A DNA stretch of 64,000 nt, from the NCBI GenBank assembly GCA_013399895.1, contig VXBA01003437.1:1830156-1894155 (forward strand). The letters run 5' to 3'. Source of the DNA: Serilophus lunatus (taxonomy: Eukaryota; Chordata; Aves; Passeriformes; Eurylaimidae). The translations under genes and the position numbers were made by a program. A model generated the notes under the pieces. It was not told where the DNA came from and ran no database searches. It was given only the letters and a program-made list of their open reading frames with translations. Of the stretch, positions 12,935-24,130 are shown one piece after another; positions within the stretch are counted from its first letter, which is position 1, and the number at the start of each line of letters is the position of its first letter.

Positions 12935-13130
12935 AAACCCCAGAAGCAATGTTTTCATAGGCATTTTCATTTGCTTGCAGTCTTATGATTCTCTAGTACT
13001 TTTAGGTGGAGACAACTTCTGCTGCTTCGGTCAAGATTGTATAAAAAGACTTAGTTTTGGTGCTGCGGAGATCGCAATGGAAATCCTTCCAGTCCTACTC
13101 TGTAGCAATCATTACATAGATTTACACACA

Positions 13131-13250
13131 GAATTACACACAGAATTAACAAGGTTGGCAAAGACCACAGAGATCATCAAGTTCAACTTTTCCTAACTTA
13201 ACAACCAATCCAACACCAACACATCATCTAAACCATCTAAACCATGATTT
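13131..13250 (-). mobile_element. CR1 LINE 3'-end fragment, degenerate
   Basis: Read on the minus strand, this stretch follows the CR1 3' untranslated tail: a segment like ATGGTTTAGATG, then a TTGG...TTGA...GATGATCT-type stretch, then a CCAACCTT-like end. It is diverged and short and lacks a clean terminal octamer repeat. A small TTACACACAGAA duplication marks its plus-strand left edge. The family assignment is by recognition of the tail pattern and is moderately secure. Confidence 0.55.
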
Positions 13251-16200
13251 CATAGGTTTGGTAATATTCTGTCTTTGCACATCTGAAAATAAAGTTAACT
13301 TCCTTTTGGTTACAATCAAAGAATATCCAGAGCTCTGGAGTTCATTCTCATGGGAATCAAATATTTTGTTATTGATTAGTATAGGAGGAAAATCTCATCA
13401 TTATATTCAGTTCTCATGGTTTAAATAGTTCAAATATTGTCTTACTTGGCTGGGGCCACTACATAGCCAGCACAGCTACACAGTGCCTCAGGAATGCATG
13501 AGGTTCCTGAGGCTGATTAGTGTGGGGCTGTAGAGGGCCCATGCTGCCTGTCCACTTTAGCTCTGTCCCATCCTGCAACAAATAACATTCTTCAGGAGTT
13601 ACTGTCATTTCCCTCCTGTGAGCCATTCCCCTTCTCCTTGTCTCAAAAGGGCACAGAGCCATAAAACACATACCTTGAAGACTGTGGTATGCAGCCCACA
13701 AAAAAAGCTGGCTCCCTGGGCATACCTGGTCCTCCGAGGTGTAACTCCAACGCCCCTCTTTCCTCACACTTCAACAGGCAGCTTTATCATTACCACCACA
13801 CCTAAGATCTTGGCATACAGGATGCAAAGCATGTTGTTGTTATATTTTTCAAGAAAATGCCCCAAACGAACCCAGATAATACTCCATGCCTTTCCCAGAT
13901 TAACCTGCAGGACCAATGCACTGCAGTAGATGAGCTAGGAAATGTAGGTGTTTTGGCAGCTGTCCCAGTCACTTACTCGGAAGCCTGAGCTCAGAGGCTG
14001 TCTCGCCTGAGCGGGGAAGTCAAGATGTACATACCAAATATGCCATCTCTGCCTCACTCCCTTCCTCGCTCGAAGGCTTCTGTCTGAGTACTGTTTATTT
14101 TTATCCTACAATTGTTGGATTGTACGTAGGTTTAATCTGCCCTGTATCTCCCATTAGTTCTATATTGTAACTGTGTTAGATTTCACCTCATGTACCTGAT
14201 TAAGCTAAACAGAGGGTTTTGCTAAGTATTTCAAGTAGGCAAGTGTCTGCTGCCCCTCTTCCTTGCCAGTCTGTTCTAAAGCACAAAAATTGCTAATGGG
14301 TCATTTCTCAAAATGTAATCATCTGAGTTGCTCTTATTCCTCCAGCATACACAAGTTTGCTTCTCCAGCACAAGCAACCAAGAAAAAGTTACTACAGATA
14401 CCACAGGAATTAACCCTTTCTTATTGTACATCCCTTTCCAGCTTAGAAGTCTGCTCTCAGAGTTCTGAAGACTTGTGGGTGAAAGAGTAACCATAGCAAG
14501 GCAAGAAAGGAAGTATCAGAAAAATACCCCAATACTTTCTAGAGGAAACTGGCTGGAAAACTTAAGCCAATTGGTTTATTTTATTCTCGTCTGGAATTTG
14601 CTGTAAGAGCTACAGAAGATTACAGCTCATCATCTTCCAGTTCACAGAAGACAGGTCAAAACCAAGAGAAATCTCAGAGAAACAACAAGCTTCTCCTCTT
14701 AGTGAATAAGCTGCTTCAAGGCAAAGAAGTGTGTAGGAAAAGTTGCAGAAGTCTTGGATCACCAGTGTTGCTGTTGTTTCAGTATTGGCAGCACAGAAAT
14801 TACTCATCATAACTGTCAAAGATGCAAAGATGACAAATCTGCTCTTCTAGGGAAGTTGAGGCACAAGTAGACGATCCACCTGCTTCACAGATAAAAGAAC
14901 CTTGTGCCTGGGAAAAAACCCCAACAAAACAAACAACAAAAACAAAATACCCAAAACCAACAAATGGCCCAAAAGGCCTGTTAAGGTAACGCTGTCTGCA
15001 GGTCTGAATTCCTCCTTCACTCAAAAATGCAGTGAACAAAAGCCTATAGACAGTATTGATTCATGAGCAGTGACAGTTCAAACTGGAACATATGAGGTTA
15101 CCACCCCTTGTGGTGGAGACAACTGGTCAGGAATTAGCTGTTCATGAGTCAACACCCTCTTGCAGCAGCTGTTCACTGTATCAGGGATGAAGTCAGATCC
15201 AGAGGCAGCCTTCTCTAAGATTGCAAAGTGCCATAACCACACCAACCAGATAGATCAATCCTGTTTCCAAGTCAATGCCCAAGAAAAATCCCTTTACCAC
15301 TTCAACTCTGCATGGATACATCTCTCAGCTCAACCTGCCCTTGCCTTGTGTCAAACTTAGGTCTGTTTGCAGGGCAATGACTACTGCTCTTGTCAGGAGA
15401 CCTGACCTACCTAGTCTACCACCTACTCCCACATCATGCTTTCTAAGATTTGAACACTGAATAATTCTATTTAAAATCCATGACAAAAATAGAGATAGCC
15501 CACCAGCAGTTCTATTTACCAATGACTATTCTCTCCTGCTTCTTGGCTACCTAAAGCCTCCAGAATGGCAGCCTTCAATCTATCTCCCCTTTCCCATGCC
15601 ACAAACTCTCCAGTTTTCTCTCACAGGCAGACTCATGTTTTTCTTCATGCTAATAGGTACTACACTGATCGACAGGTACTGTGCCCTTTTATAAAGGCAG
15701 TGCAAATTAGTAGCATGTCCTCCAGCCATAAGAAACTAAATTCAGGCTCTTCAGGAGTAGCAGGCTTCAGAAAAATCACAGCAAGAACACAATCTCCAAG
15801 GCCTCAAAAACCTCACTTCTTAAGCCCAAAGAAGTGGCAAAGTTTGAATAACAAAGAAAGGAAAGCAGTAAATTATTTCGATTCAGAGAATTATCCCACC
15901 TCCTGGTTCATCCTCAGAAGCTCAGACAGAAGCAGGAAATTACAACTGTGAGACTTCTCTTTCCCCCCCCCCCCCCTCCTTNGGATTTGACTATTCAGTA
16001 GTTACGGAAATTCGGAACTAAAATTGGGTGGGAGCACAAAGAAAAAAAAAATGAAGGTGTGTCTTTATTTTATTCTAATCCTAGATCCCACGAGACAGTT
16101 CTGCTACAGTGAATGGCTGCACCTTAAGCAAGAACCTCTCCCAGACACTGCCAGCTGTCACCAAGTCAAATGAACTGACAAAGCTGAAGATTCAAGCTAA

Positions 16201-19200
16201 AGGAGCAGAGTGTCTATTTCCCTCTAACCCTGCACAGTCACACAATGCTTCTTATGAGCCTTTCAGAGAAGGAGGCCGAGAACATTGCCCATCTGTGCTC
16301 TAACAGTTCACACTAGTGACTCACTCACATAGCAATTCTTAATAGAGAAGAGGAAGAGAAGGAGGCTCCTTTTCCAGGACAGGTGCTATTTTCTGCCACC
16401 AGACTAAATGCCTCTGTATCCAGACTCTTTACCAAATCCAGAGTAATCTTCTATTCTCGCTTTATGCCTTTGTCCAGACAATCATCACCAACCTCCTAGC
16501 TTCTCTCTTCGGTTCTGCCCTCCCCTTTCATACACTTTTTCAGACCATGCTGTCCTCCAAAATATCTTGCTGGACATCTCACTCAGAAATCTTCGTGGCT
16601 GTAAGCACTCCCAAGACTGACAGGTCCCACATTCCGTAAATACTCTATCACCATCTATCTCTCGTGGTCTCACCATCTCAGTGTTTTGCTAGTATCAGTC
16701 CCTTTTTCACCTCTGCTAAGCTCCTGATATTTCATAAATCCACCCCATTAGGTCAGGGATTTTATTGCGGGTCCCTAACAAGTTAAGTCTTTCCCTGCCT
16801 CAGCAGTTAAATTCTGCTCAGTGTTCATCTTCACTTTCAAAATTTCCATCTTTTATGCTACCTAATTAACAACTCTTCCTGCCATCAGATCCCATACAAT
16901 TACTCTCCTTGGACTTCCTTACATAACTCTTCCGTTCCCTTGCCAGCTCAAGTCCTTGGCTCTCATTTCCAAAATGCCTATCTTTCCTTCTGTTAATATC
17001 TGTACTCCTATATCCCCTTATCATCTTATCTTGGTTTACATTACTCTTGTATCTGCTTCCTCACCCTTTTTACACAGTTACCAGCTTTGGTTGTCTTTCG
17101 CGCCAACTCCTACCCAAAACCCCTCTCCATCCTTGTTCTATGAAGTGATTGGAATGAAAAACTTTAGAAGCTTTTCCCATTAAACCAAAGCTAAAGGAAA
17201 TTTAATTAGAAAGCTATACCATTTTAATACTGACCTTATCTATCGCAATAGAATTATCACATCCCGGATTGTTATCAGATGTCCAATTTAGACTATATAC
17301 TCTTGGGGGCAAATGTAGCCTCTTCCTCCATGTAACACAAAGGTACAGCACTTATACCAATTCTTAAGGGAAGAAAAACATCTCAGAAAGTCAAATAGCT
17401 TGATTTTGCCAAGAGTGTCACCACTGCCTACACTGTGACTTGGAAATGCCCAGAGAAGTTAAAAGTCCCCATTCTTTGAAACTTCAAAATGCAAGAATAG
17501 GGTTCTTCTCAACAGAACTAATGTCTAACCATGTCTGAGAAGAGAGGAGCTGGGTACAGAATACACTGAAAAAGTTTTTCCATGGTGTCTCTAGCCCCTT
17601 CCTGTCTCAAGTCTACAAAGCCATCACTTACCCACTTCAAAACAGCAGGAGAGTCACTTCTTTTTTCCTTCTCTCTCCAGAAGGAGCACAGCAGAAATAA
17701 ACCTCAAGTGATAAATTATGCACCACTTTTGTGTGGCTGCCTTTTGGCCAGACGGGAAATTTTTCTCCCAAAGCCTTTTGTTTCCAGCTTTGATCCCAGT
17801 GTTGGATCCGCTCTGTTCAGCCTTCCCTCAGCATGGAGGTGAAGGGAGAGCTGACACAGGCCAAGTTCAGGCTTACTGCAAGTCACAGTCAGATCTTCCA
17901 TTAGCCTTCTCCCCTCCCCCTTCCCAACTGGAACTCTCCTTGAGTTTGAAAAGATCCTATTAAACATTTTCCAGAGGGCCTTACAGAGGATACATTATTT
18001 TGATGGATGCTGGGACTAAAGGAGGAGGATTTCTAAGTACAGTGAAATAATGGAGTTTGTTCTAATGGGTTTAAGAGATGCCCAGGGGCACCAAACAAGT
18101 TCCTTCTCTGCAAATCAAAAACACAGAAGACCAGAAAATGGAGCCGAACAACTAAACGCCAGGAAGCGGAGAAATCGGGCTCTATTTAACTGCTGCTCTT
18201 GGTTACAGCCAACTTCAGGCTGCTTGGAAAAACAGCACACACACACATCACTGGCACAAACTTAACAGGAGAAAACAAAGAGACAACAGGGGTCAAACTG
18301 GGGGTGGCAATAGGAGAAGGATGCAAGGCTGGGTCCCCACCCCCTACCAGAGAGTCGGATCAATTATCCTTGAATACTAACAAGATTTTTGATTAAAGAA
18401 CTGCTGCTATGCAATAGAAACAGAAAGCTCCAGCAGCTGGGAGGGGCTGTCAGGCAGTAACAAAGAGACACAGAAGACTATGCCCTGCTAGGGCATACGG
18501 AGGAAGTCACTATGCTGGTAGCCAGGAGAGGGGTCTTCCCTGCCTGGAGTCATGATAACATCTCACTGCTAGTAAATTTAACTCCAAGAGTAAGACTTCA
18601 TCGTGACAGCATAGAATATGGGGTTGTTTTCAGGTAAATATGTTCTCTACCGGAAGCTTTGCTGGACAACGGTTCTTTATACAACCTCATCACTATAGTA
18701 CAGGGAAGTGAATTCTATTCTAATCCTAACCCAGTCAGAGAAAAAAATCTGGTGCTATTTGCTTCTGAGCATTGCAACACCAGCAAGTTCTAATCAACAT
18801 ACAACAGCTTGAGAATCAAGAGTCTGCGCTGTCTTGGGGTCATACACTTTTTGACAAAACTGCAATTGGCAGTACAAACATGGAATATGCGTATACGTTA
18901 CTGTCAATCTTACTGGTTTCTAACCTGCTGACTGGTGGCTAATATCAGAAAAACCTAATCACCTAAGAACCTCATGGCAGACAAAGCTTCTATTACTTTT
19001 TACAACCCAAAGTGTACCAATATGAAGCATTTTGCTATAAGCATGTATCTCGTACCATCAGAATCAGGCTCATGACTGTTCAATCCCTTTTTCTTTTTCT
19101 TCTATTTTAAATAGCAAACACAGTTCCTTGATGTGAGGAGTTTCAGTTACCCACAATTTAGCAATGCAAAAATTGACAAACACCAGCTCCATTTGATGTT

Positions 19201-20282
19201 AGTACAGTCTCTATGAAAACTTATTTTCCTGCACTTACATGGTAAGTCTCCTTTCATCTAGGCTCACAGCAACCAAGGAGATCCGCTCCTCACAGAAACA
19301 CTGACTGCAGCTCAAGAGTCCCTCAGATAAAATAAATGCTGAAGCACTCTAGCCTGTGTAACAGACAGTTCTGCATAACAGAGGCAAAAAAATCATTCCT
19401 GGAAAGCTGAAAAACCTGAAAATGAATTCACTCACAACAGGAGGGCCCAGAGCGACCAGATATACTGCATGAATAAACCACAAGCCTACAGAATCCCAAG
19501 CTCCTGGATCCATATAGTTACTACCTTCAGTAGGGGGAAATAGAAACCTACAGGAAACACAGACAGAAGAAAGAAGATGTTCAAGAAGCATTACAGCAGC
19601 CAGTCTCACCCAGAAGAGACAACACAATCCCATAAAAGTGTAGTGCCTAACATAACAACCATGGCAAAGAACCACTGGCACTAAGGACATAAAAGCAAGA
19701 GCCTAACCATCAAGGACATTAGATTCATGGATGACAATTACAATTAGTGTTTTCTGCCATTTAGGTCAAATACAGACAGCCACTAAATACAGTATGCCAA
19801 TTAATGGAGGGAGTTTTTTGTATGCTAGAGCTCCAACTCTGGATGTTTTATCAGGTAAAGCCAGACATTTTAAAAGATGGTCAATTTAAGTTACCATACA
19901 TCATCTTACTATGCAAACCCCTTCAAGGTAACATTACAAATAGCTAAGCTGGAAATAACAGAGGACTAGAGAAATTAAGTATCCACTTTTCCTGGACAAC
20001 TCTTTTAACAATACATTACTTACCAATTCACCCTTTCCAACAGATGGTCAGTAAAATTTCTGTGGTTTTATGCATCTTTTTACCATCAGCAAGAGAAATA
20101 GCCACAAGTCACAGGCAGCAGAGGAATACAATGAAGGTGTAGGACATACTTGACTTACTTTATAAACATTTTTTTAAAACCTTGACTGGTTTTTAAGATA
20201 ATATCTCTTCATCAGCTTTTATAAGTGTTATGAAGCATATATTCTATTGTGTTCAATGGTAAGTTGCATTCTATGGCAAATG
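13251..20282 (-). other. LRP4: LRP4 intron 1, third segment (non-coding)
   Basis: Intronic sequence with no exon, RNA gene or confident mobile element recognised. Low-complexity A/C-rich sequence occurs at about 14915-14970, and a run of 14 C followed by an ambiguous base is at 15963-15982. Several open frames of 60-130 codons exist on both strands but have no recognisable domain and no splice context linking them to LRP4. Confidence 0.5.
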
Positions 20283-20395
20283 GAGTTGGCCTTGGGCAAG
20301 ACAATTTCTACTTCACTTCCCACATTTACAAAAGAAGGATAATATTTGCCTATTTCACAAGAGTGCAGGAAGATGCAAGAGCACTATCAGACTAC
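20283..20395 (+). mobile_element. Ancient MIR-type SINE fragment
   Basis: The stretch follows the central-to-3' part of the MIR SINE: CCTTGGGCAAG, a pyrimidine-rich spacer ending in a TTTACAAAA-like element, then GGATAATATTTGCCTA, TTCACAAG and a G-rich step into GCAGGAAGATG. MIR elements are tRNA-derived and predate amniotes. In birds they survive only as old, scattered pieces, which fits the divergence here. Identification is from the ordered motif series, without an alignment. Confidence 0.55.
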
Positions 20396-21054
20396 AGATC
20401 ATTCCCATAGAATTAACGTTATAACTATTTTTTAATGTTAATTTCACCAGTCTGGAGAACTAAGGTAAAACCAGAATACAAACCACCTCAATTTCTTTTT
20501 CTTGTTATCATACAGCAAATACTGCCTTTTGGGTTGAACTACAAACAACAGGATAATGTTTCTATCCAAGCACTTTTTCTTCTGTAACTTCAACAAATAC
20601 AATGTAGAAAAACAGCTCCAAGTTTTCTGAAATCCCACTTTGTGGCCCACAGGAACAGAAGACCCCTCTTCAAGGTTCACAAGACACTCAGGAAATGCAA
20701 GCACTTTACGTAACCAAGCACCTATTAATTTGCTTGCTGCATACACCCACACTCCCAAGACACAAGAAGGGTTTCTCTATTGCAGAAAACAGTGCTAAAG
20801 CACACAACTGTAAGCTTTTGGAAAGAGAATAAGAAAGAAAAGTGCTTATATACACTAAATAAATACACTAAACAATAAGGTTAAATTCATATTGGAAAAT
20901 TTATGCTACATGCTTTTCCATTGTGTTTTAGTAGATAGAATTGTTAAAAGAAATCCCACCATATGTCAGTATCCCAAAGCATCTTGCTCTTCATTTCAGA
21001 TGTATAAGGATATTATTCAGTGCCATTACCACTTTGAAAAAAAGACTCAATCAA

Positions 21055-21180
21055 GATAATCCAGGGTGATCATGAAATCTTTGAGTATCATCCAACCTGA
21101 CCATCAGTAAACCCAGGCACCCTCAGCACACCCAGGAAGCAGATAATTATCTGCTAATAGATGACAGTAGGAAAATAGGT
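21055..21180 (-). mobile_element. Possible highly degenerate CR1 3' end
   Basis: The plus strand reads like the reverse of a CR1 tail: a GATCATGAAA...ATCATCCAACCTGACC stretch followed by an AAACCCAGGCACC-like segment. Similarity is patchy and no terminal tandem repeat is visible. It is reported as a weak candidate and could be chance resemblance. Confidence 0.25.
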
Positions 21181-23123
21181 ATTTTGCACTTGGCTGAGAG
21201 TTGTAGAATAAACAGCAATGCCAAGCACACATTGTGGAGATTGGCTGCAGTGGGAATCACACACTTGTTACAGAGGTATCATGTTCAGGTTTGTGACTCT
21301 AAAATGTAGTCAGGTTGCTTGGGAAGTAAAGCTCTCATATTAGCTGTGTATTTTTCTGATAGAGCTCCAGGAGCCAGAAGGGTAAACACATTACCCAGAC
21401 AGGTTCTGTGCCATCCTTTATTTATACTAACACAGACCATCTTAGCATCAGGTCCTTCTGCACACCACCCACCACCAGTGCATGCTGTTAGTGTTAAATT
21501 CTCTAGATATGCCTGTTTTAACCTGCAAAGCACTCTTCCAAGAGCTGAAGATACTTGCAGACCTCTTTTGTTGATTTGGGAGGGGGTTTTTTGGCACAGA
21601 CTTCTCCAGTTTTAACTGCCACTATCCACTACATGAGAGTCAAAGGTCAATCTTGCAGCCTTGTTTGCTTTACCAGCTCATGTAGTGAGACAGAGTAGTA
21701 AATACCCAAGTGTTCTAAAAATTTACCTGGTTTTCACCATTTGGCATGGTGAGTTTTAGGGCTGTGGATGATTTACGACAGCTGAGCTGTACACTATTCC
21801 TGGAGGTTCTTCCAAAGGAAGAATATTTAAAAAATTCTAGCTAAGGGAAGGAACATGGACTCCAAACAAATTCTGGCATTTTTTCTGCCACCTCCATCCT
21901 GACACTTCCTTATGGTTTTCCTTGCTTCAAAACAAGAAAAAGATTGCCCAGAAATCACATCCTTATTGCAAAATCTATCTTTCCACGGAGGAAAGAGGAT
22001 ATTTACTTGTAGAAGCAGTTGGCACATCCAATCATAAACGTGCATTTATTTGACAAGAGGATACACAGAAGTGCACTGATGGGAAAACTACTTGAAAGAG
22101 AGAAATTGCCATAAAAAAGCATCCTACAGACATCAAGGCACAATCTCCTACTAGAAAACCTGCATTTTACAATCAGACATCCCCCACATGGCTGTTAACA
22201 GCCCAGACACATTAACTAGGAGCACCTGGGTAACAGCCAAAGTAAAACACATCCAGATCTGCACCTACACTAAGATCTATGGTTTAGATCCTTCTCACTC
22301 CTGGACGGCAGCTAAGTATCTGTGTGGCATTCGGGAACTTAAGAGTAGTTCTGGCTTCTAAAAAGCAGACTTTCTGATACACAGAACTACAGCCCTCTCT
22401 AGTCAGTCTTTCCAAGCTGGTTGAACACATTCTTCAAAGCTGCCTGCAATTAGGTTTTTTTGTTAGAAGAGAAATAATATTACCTGAAATCCAAACTCCC
22501 TATGATTGTGCCCCAGGGGCAATACTTGTAGAATGATGGAGGTCAGCAGCACTACTGCAAATGCTTCCTGTAATTTCAGAGTAGCATTGGAGAAAGCGGA
22601 TAGGTGAAATTATACGGCAGCTGCCAAAGGACTGAAGGGACAGAAACCGAGGTACGTATCTCCTCTCCACACCCCTCCCCCAAAAGCCTTTTAACTTTTT
22701 ACAAACAATCCCGCGAACGGGTTAGATGTTTTGTTCTCCACCAGGTGAACTTCAAAATAAAGCACCACTGTACAAGACGAAGAAACAGCAGATGCTTTTC
22801 AGTTCACAGAGCAACCACAAAGATAAAGTTTTCATGGGCGAGACTTCATGGAACTCCCTCCCAGCTCGCTCAGGGCGCAGCGCAGCCCTCCCCGTGCTCC
22901 TGTTTTTGGTACTGCCCCTGCCCCAGCTCCGCTCTGCCAGAGCACTGCGGGAGGACTCCCAGTCGCCGCCGAGGCGAGGCAGGTAGCCTGGGGCGCCACT
23001 GCGGAGCCGAGCTGTACCTTTAAGGGGCCCGTCGCGACGGGTGCTCGGCTGCATTCCTGCTCCGGAGCGGCGGCTGTCCCGACACGCCGGGCACGGCAGC
23101 CTCCGAGGCAACCTGCGCGCCCG

Positions 23124-23142
23124 CCCCGGCCCGGCCCGGCCC
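23124..23142 (-). promoter_or_regulatory. G-quadruplex motif in LRP4 intron 1
   Basis: The plus strand has C runs of 4, 3, 3 and 3, each separated by GG. The minus strand, which is the LRP4 coding strand, therefore carries four G tracts with two-base loops, a canonical G-quadruplex pattern about 400 bases inside the first intron. It would also be present in the nascent RNA. Folding is predicted from the pattern only. Confidence 0.7.
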
Positions 23143-23547
23143 GCCGCTCGCACCGCGGGAACAAAGCCCGCGCCCGCCGCCAAACTTCCGCGAGGGGCAG
23201 CGGCCGCGTGGGCTCTGCGAAGTCTCCGCTGGGGAGAGTCCGCTGGCCAGGGCAGCGCCTCTCCGGGACCCGCGCTCCGGCCTGCGGGGGGACCCTGCCG
23301 GCTCCGGCTCGCCGCGCCAGGGCACGGGGAAGGCGAGAGCCCTCGTCCGGGCGCGGGACGGGGCGCGGACAAAGCGCGGCGGCGGAGGAGGGCAGGGCAG
23401 AGCTCCCCGCCCGGCGGGCGCGGGCAGGTGAGCGGCGCGGCCGGGCAGGACTCTCCGCCCGGGCAAGGATCCCCGCCGCCGAGCCCAGGACGGCAGCTGG
23501 GCTCTCCACGCTGCCGCGGGGCAGAGGGTGCCGCGGCAGCCGCTTAC

Positions 23548-23632
23548 CTCTGGAGCGTAGCAGCGCTCCCAGCAGCACCAACAGGAGCTGCGGAGGCGCG
23601 GGCAAGAGACAACCCCCGCCGCGCCTCCTCAT
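23548..23632 (-). CDS. LRP4: LRP4 exon 1 coding part (signal peptide), partial gene
   Basis: Low-density lipoprotein receptor-related protein 4 is a single-pass membrane protein that acts as agrin co-receptor for MuSK at the neuromuscular junction and as a sclerostin-binding Wnt modulator. These 85 bases encode 28 residues plus the first base of a glycine codon. The start MRRRGGGCLLPAPPQ is followed by the hydrophobic core LLLVLLGALL and then RSR, a signal peptide. The ending LLGALL-x-x-x-G and the phase-1 donor (AGAG|GTAAGC) match my recollection of the human exon 1 product, which also begins MRR. The ATG context is CACCATGA, with A at -3, and no in-frame ATG lies between it and the upstream end of the open frame near 24139. 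The LDL-receptor, EGF and beta-propeller exons lie beyond the left edge. Identification rests on this short peptide plus synteny with CSTPP1. Confidence 0.85.
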
Positions 23633-24130
23633 GGTGCCAGCTCCCCGGCCCCGCGCCCGGGCCGCCCGCACGGACGTCGGGGGCTCCCCCTGTGCGGAGC
23701 ACCCCAGCACGAACACCGCCCGCTCCCTCCGCAGCCGCGGCAACACCGGGGCCGGGGGCTCGCTCTCCGCTCCGCCCGGCGGAGGCCCGGCCCCGGAGGA
23801 GGAGCCCCGCCGGGGCAGCCCCCGCCCCGCTCCCCCCAGCGCAGAGACACTTCGCCAACTTTCGGCGCGGCGGAGGCTGTCGTGGAGTCTCCGCTCCGCA
23901 GAGGGACACGCACCTCCGCTTCCCTCTAGGGCCGCCGCCCGCCACCGCGGCGAGACCCCTGGGCTCGCCCAGCGCCTGCGGACGCGCTCTGCCCTTGCCA
24001 CGGGCGGGAAAGCCCTTCCTAAAGCGGCCCTGGTGCTCGAGGGTGTCGGTGCCGTCTTTCGCTGTCCCAACTCCCATAGTGCAGCCCAGTGTGCTCCGCT
24101 CCCCGTGCGTTGCCACTCACGGTTCCCGTC

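Larger units (their letters stand above)
9733..13130 (-). other. LRP4: LRP4 intron 1, middle segment (non-coding)
   Basis: AT-rich intronic sequence with no exon recognised. It contains the AT-rich microsatellite hairpin at 10015-10081 and a 44-bp tandem duplication at 12847-12934, both listed separately. Nothing else in it can be supported as a feature. Confidence 0.55.
20396..23547 (-). other. LRP4: LRP4 intron 1, donor-proximal segment
   Basis: This is the part of intron 1 nearest exon 1. The donor reads AGAG|GTAAGC on the minus strand, with the first intron base at 23547. The left two thirds are AT-rich. From about 22850 rightwards it becomes the intronic half of the LRP4 CpG island and includes a quadruplex motif at 23124-23142. 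A weak CR1-like tail lies at about 21055-21180. No further exon is seen. Confidence 0.7.
22850..24130. promoter_or_regulatory. LRP4: CpG island spanning the LRP4 promoter and exon 1
   Basis: Dense CpG and GC sequence begins near 22850 and ends near 24130, sharply different from the AT-rich DNA on both sides. It covers LRP4 exon 1, the presumed 5' untranslated region to its right and the first several hundred bases of intron 1. No TATA box was recognised, as expected for a CpG-island promoter. The transcription start is not determinable from sequence but should lie right of 23632. Long open frames on both strands (over 430 codons) follow from the rarity of stop codons in GC-rich DNA, start with non-ATG codons and are not genes. 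Confidence 0.85.

Noticed and set aside
1..23547. Further LRP4 exons on the minus strand
   Set aside because: No Asp-Cys-x-Asp-x-Ser-Asp-Glu LDL-receptor pattern with flanking splice sites was found by eye; a tblastn of LRP4 exon 2 onward would settle it.
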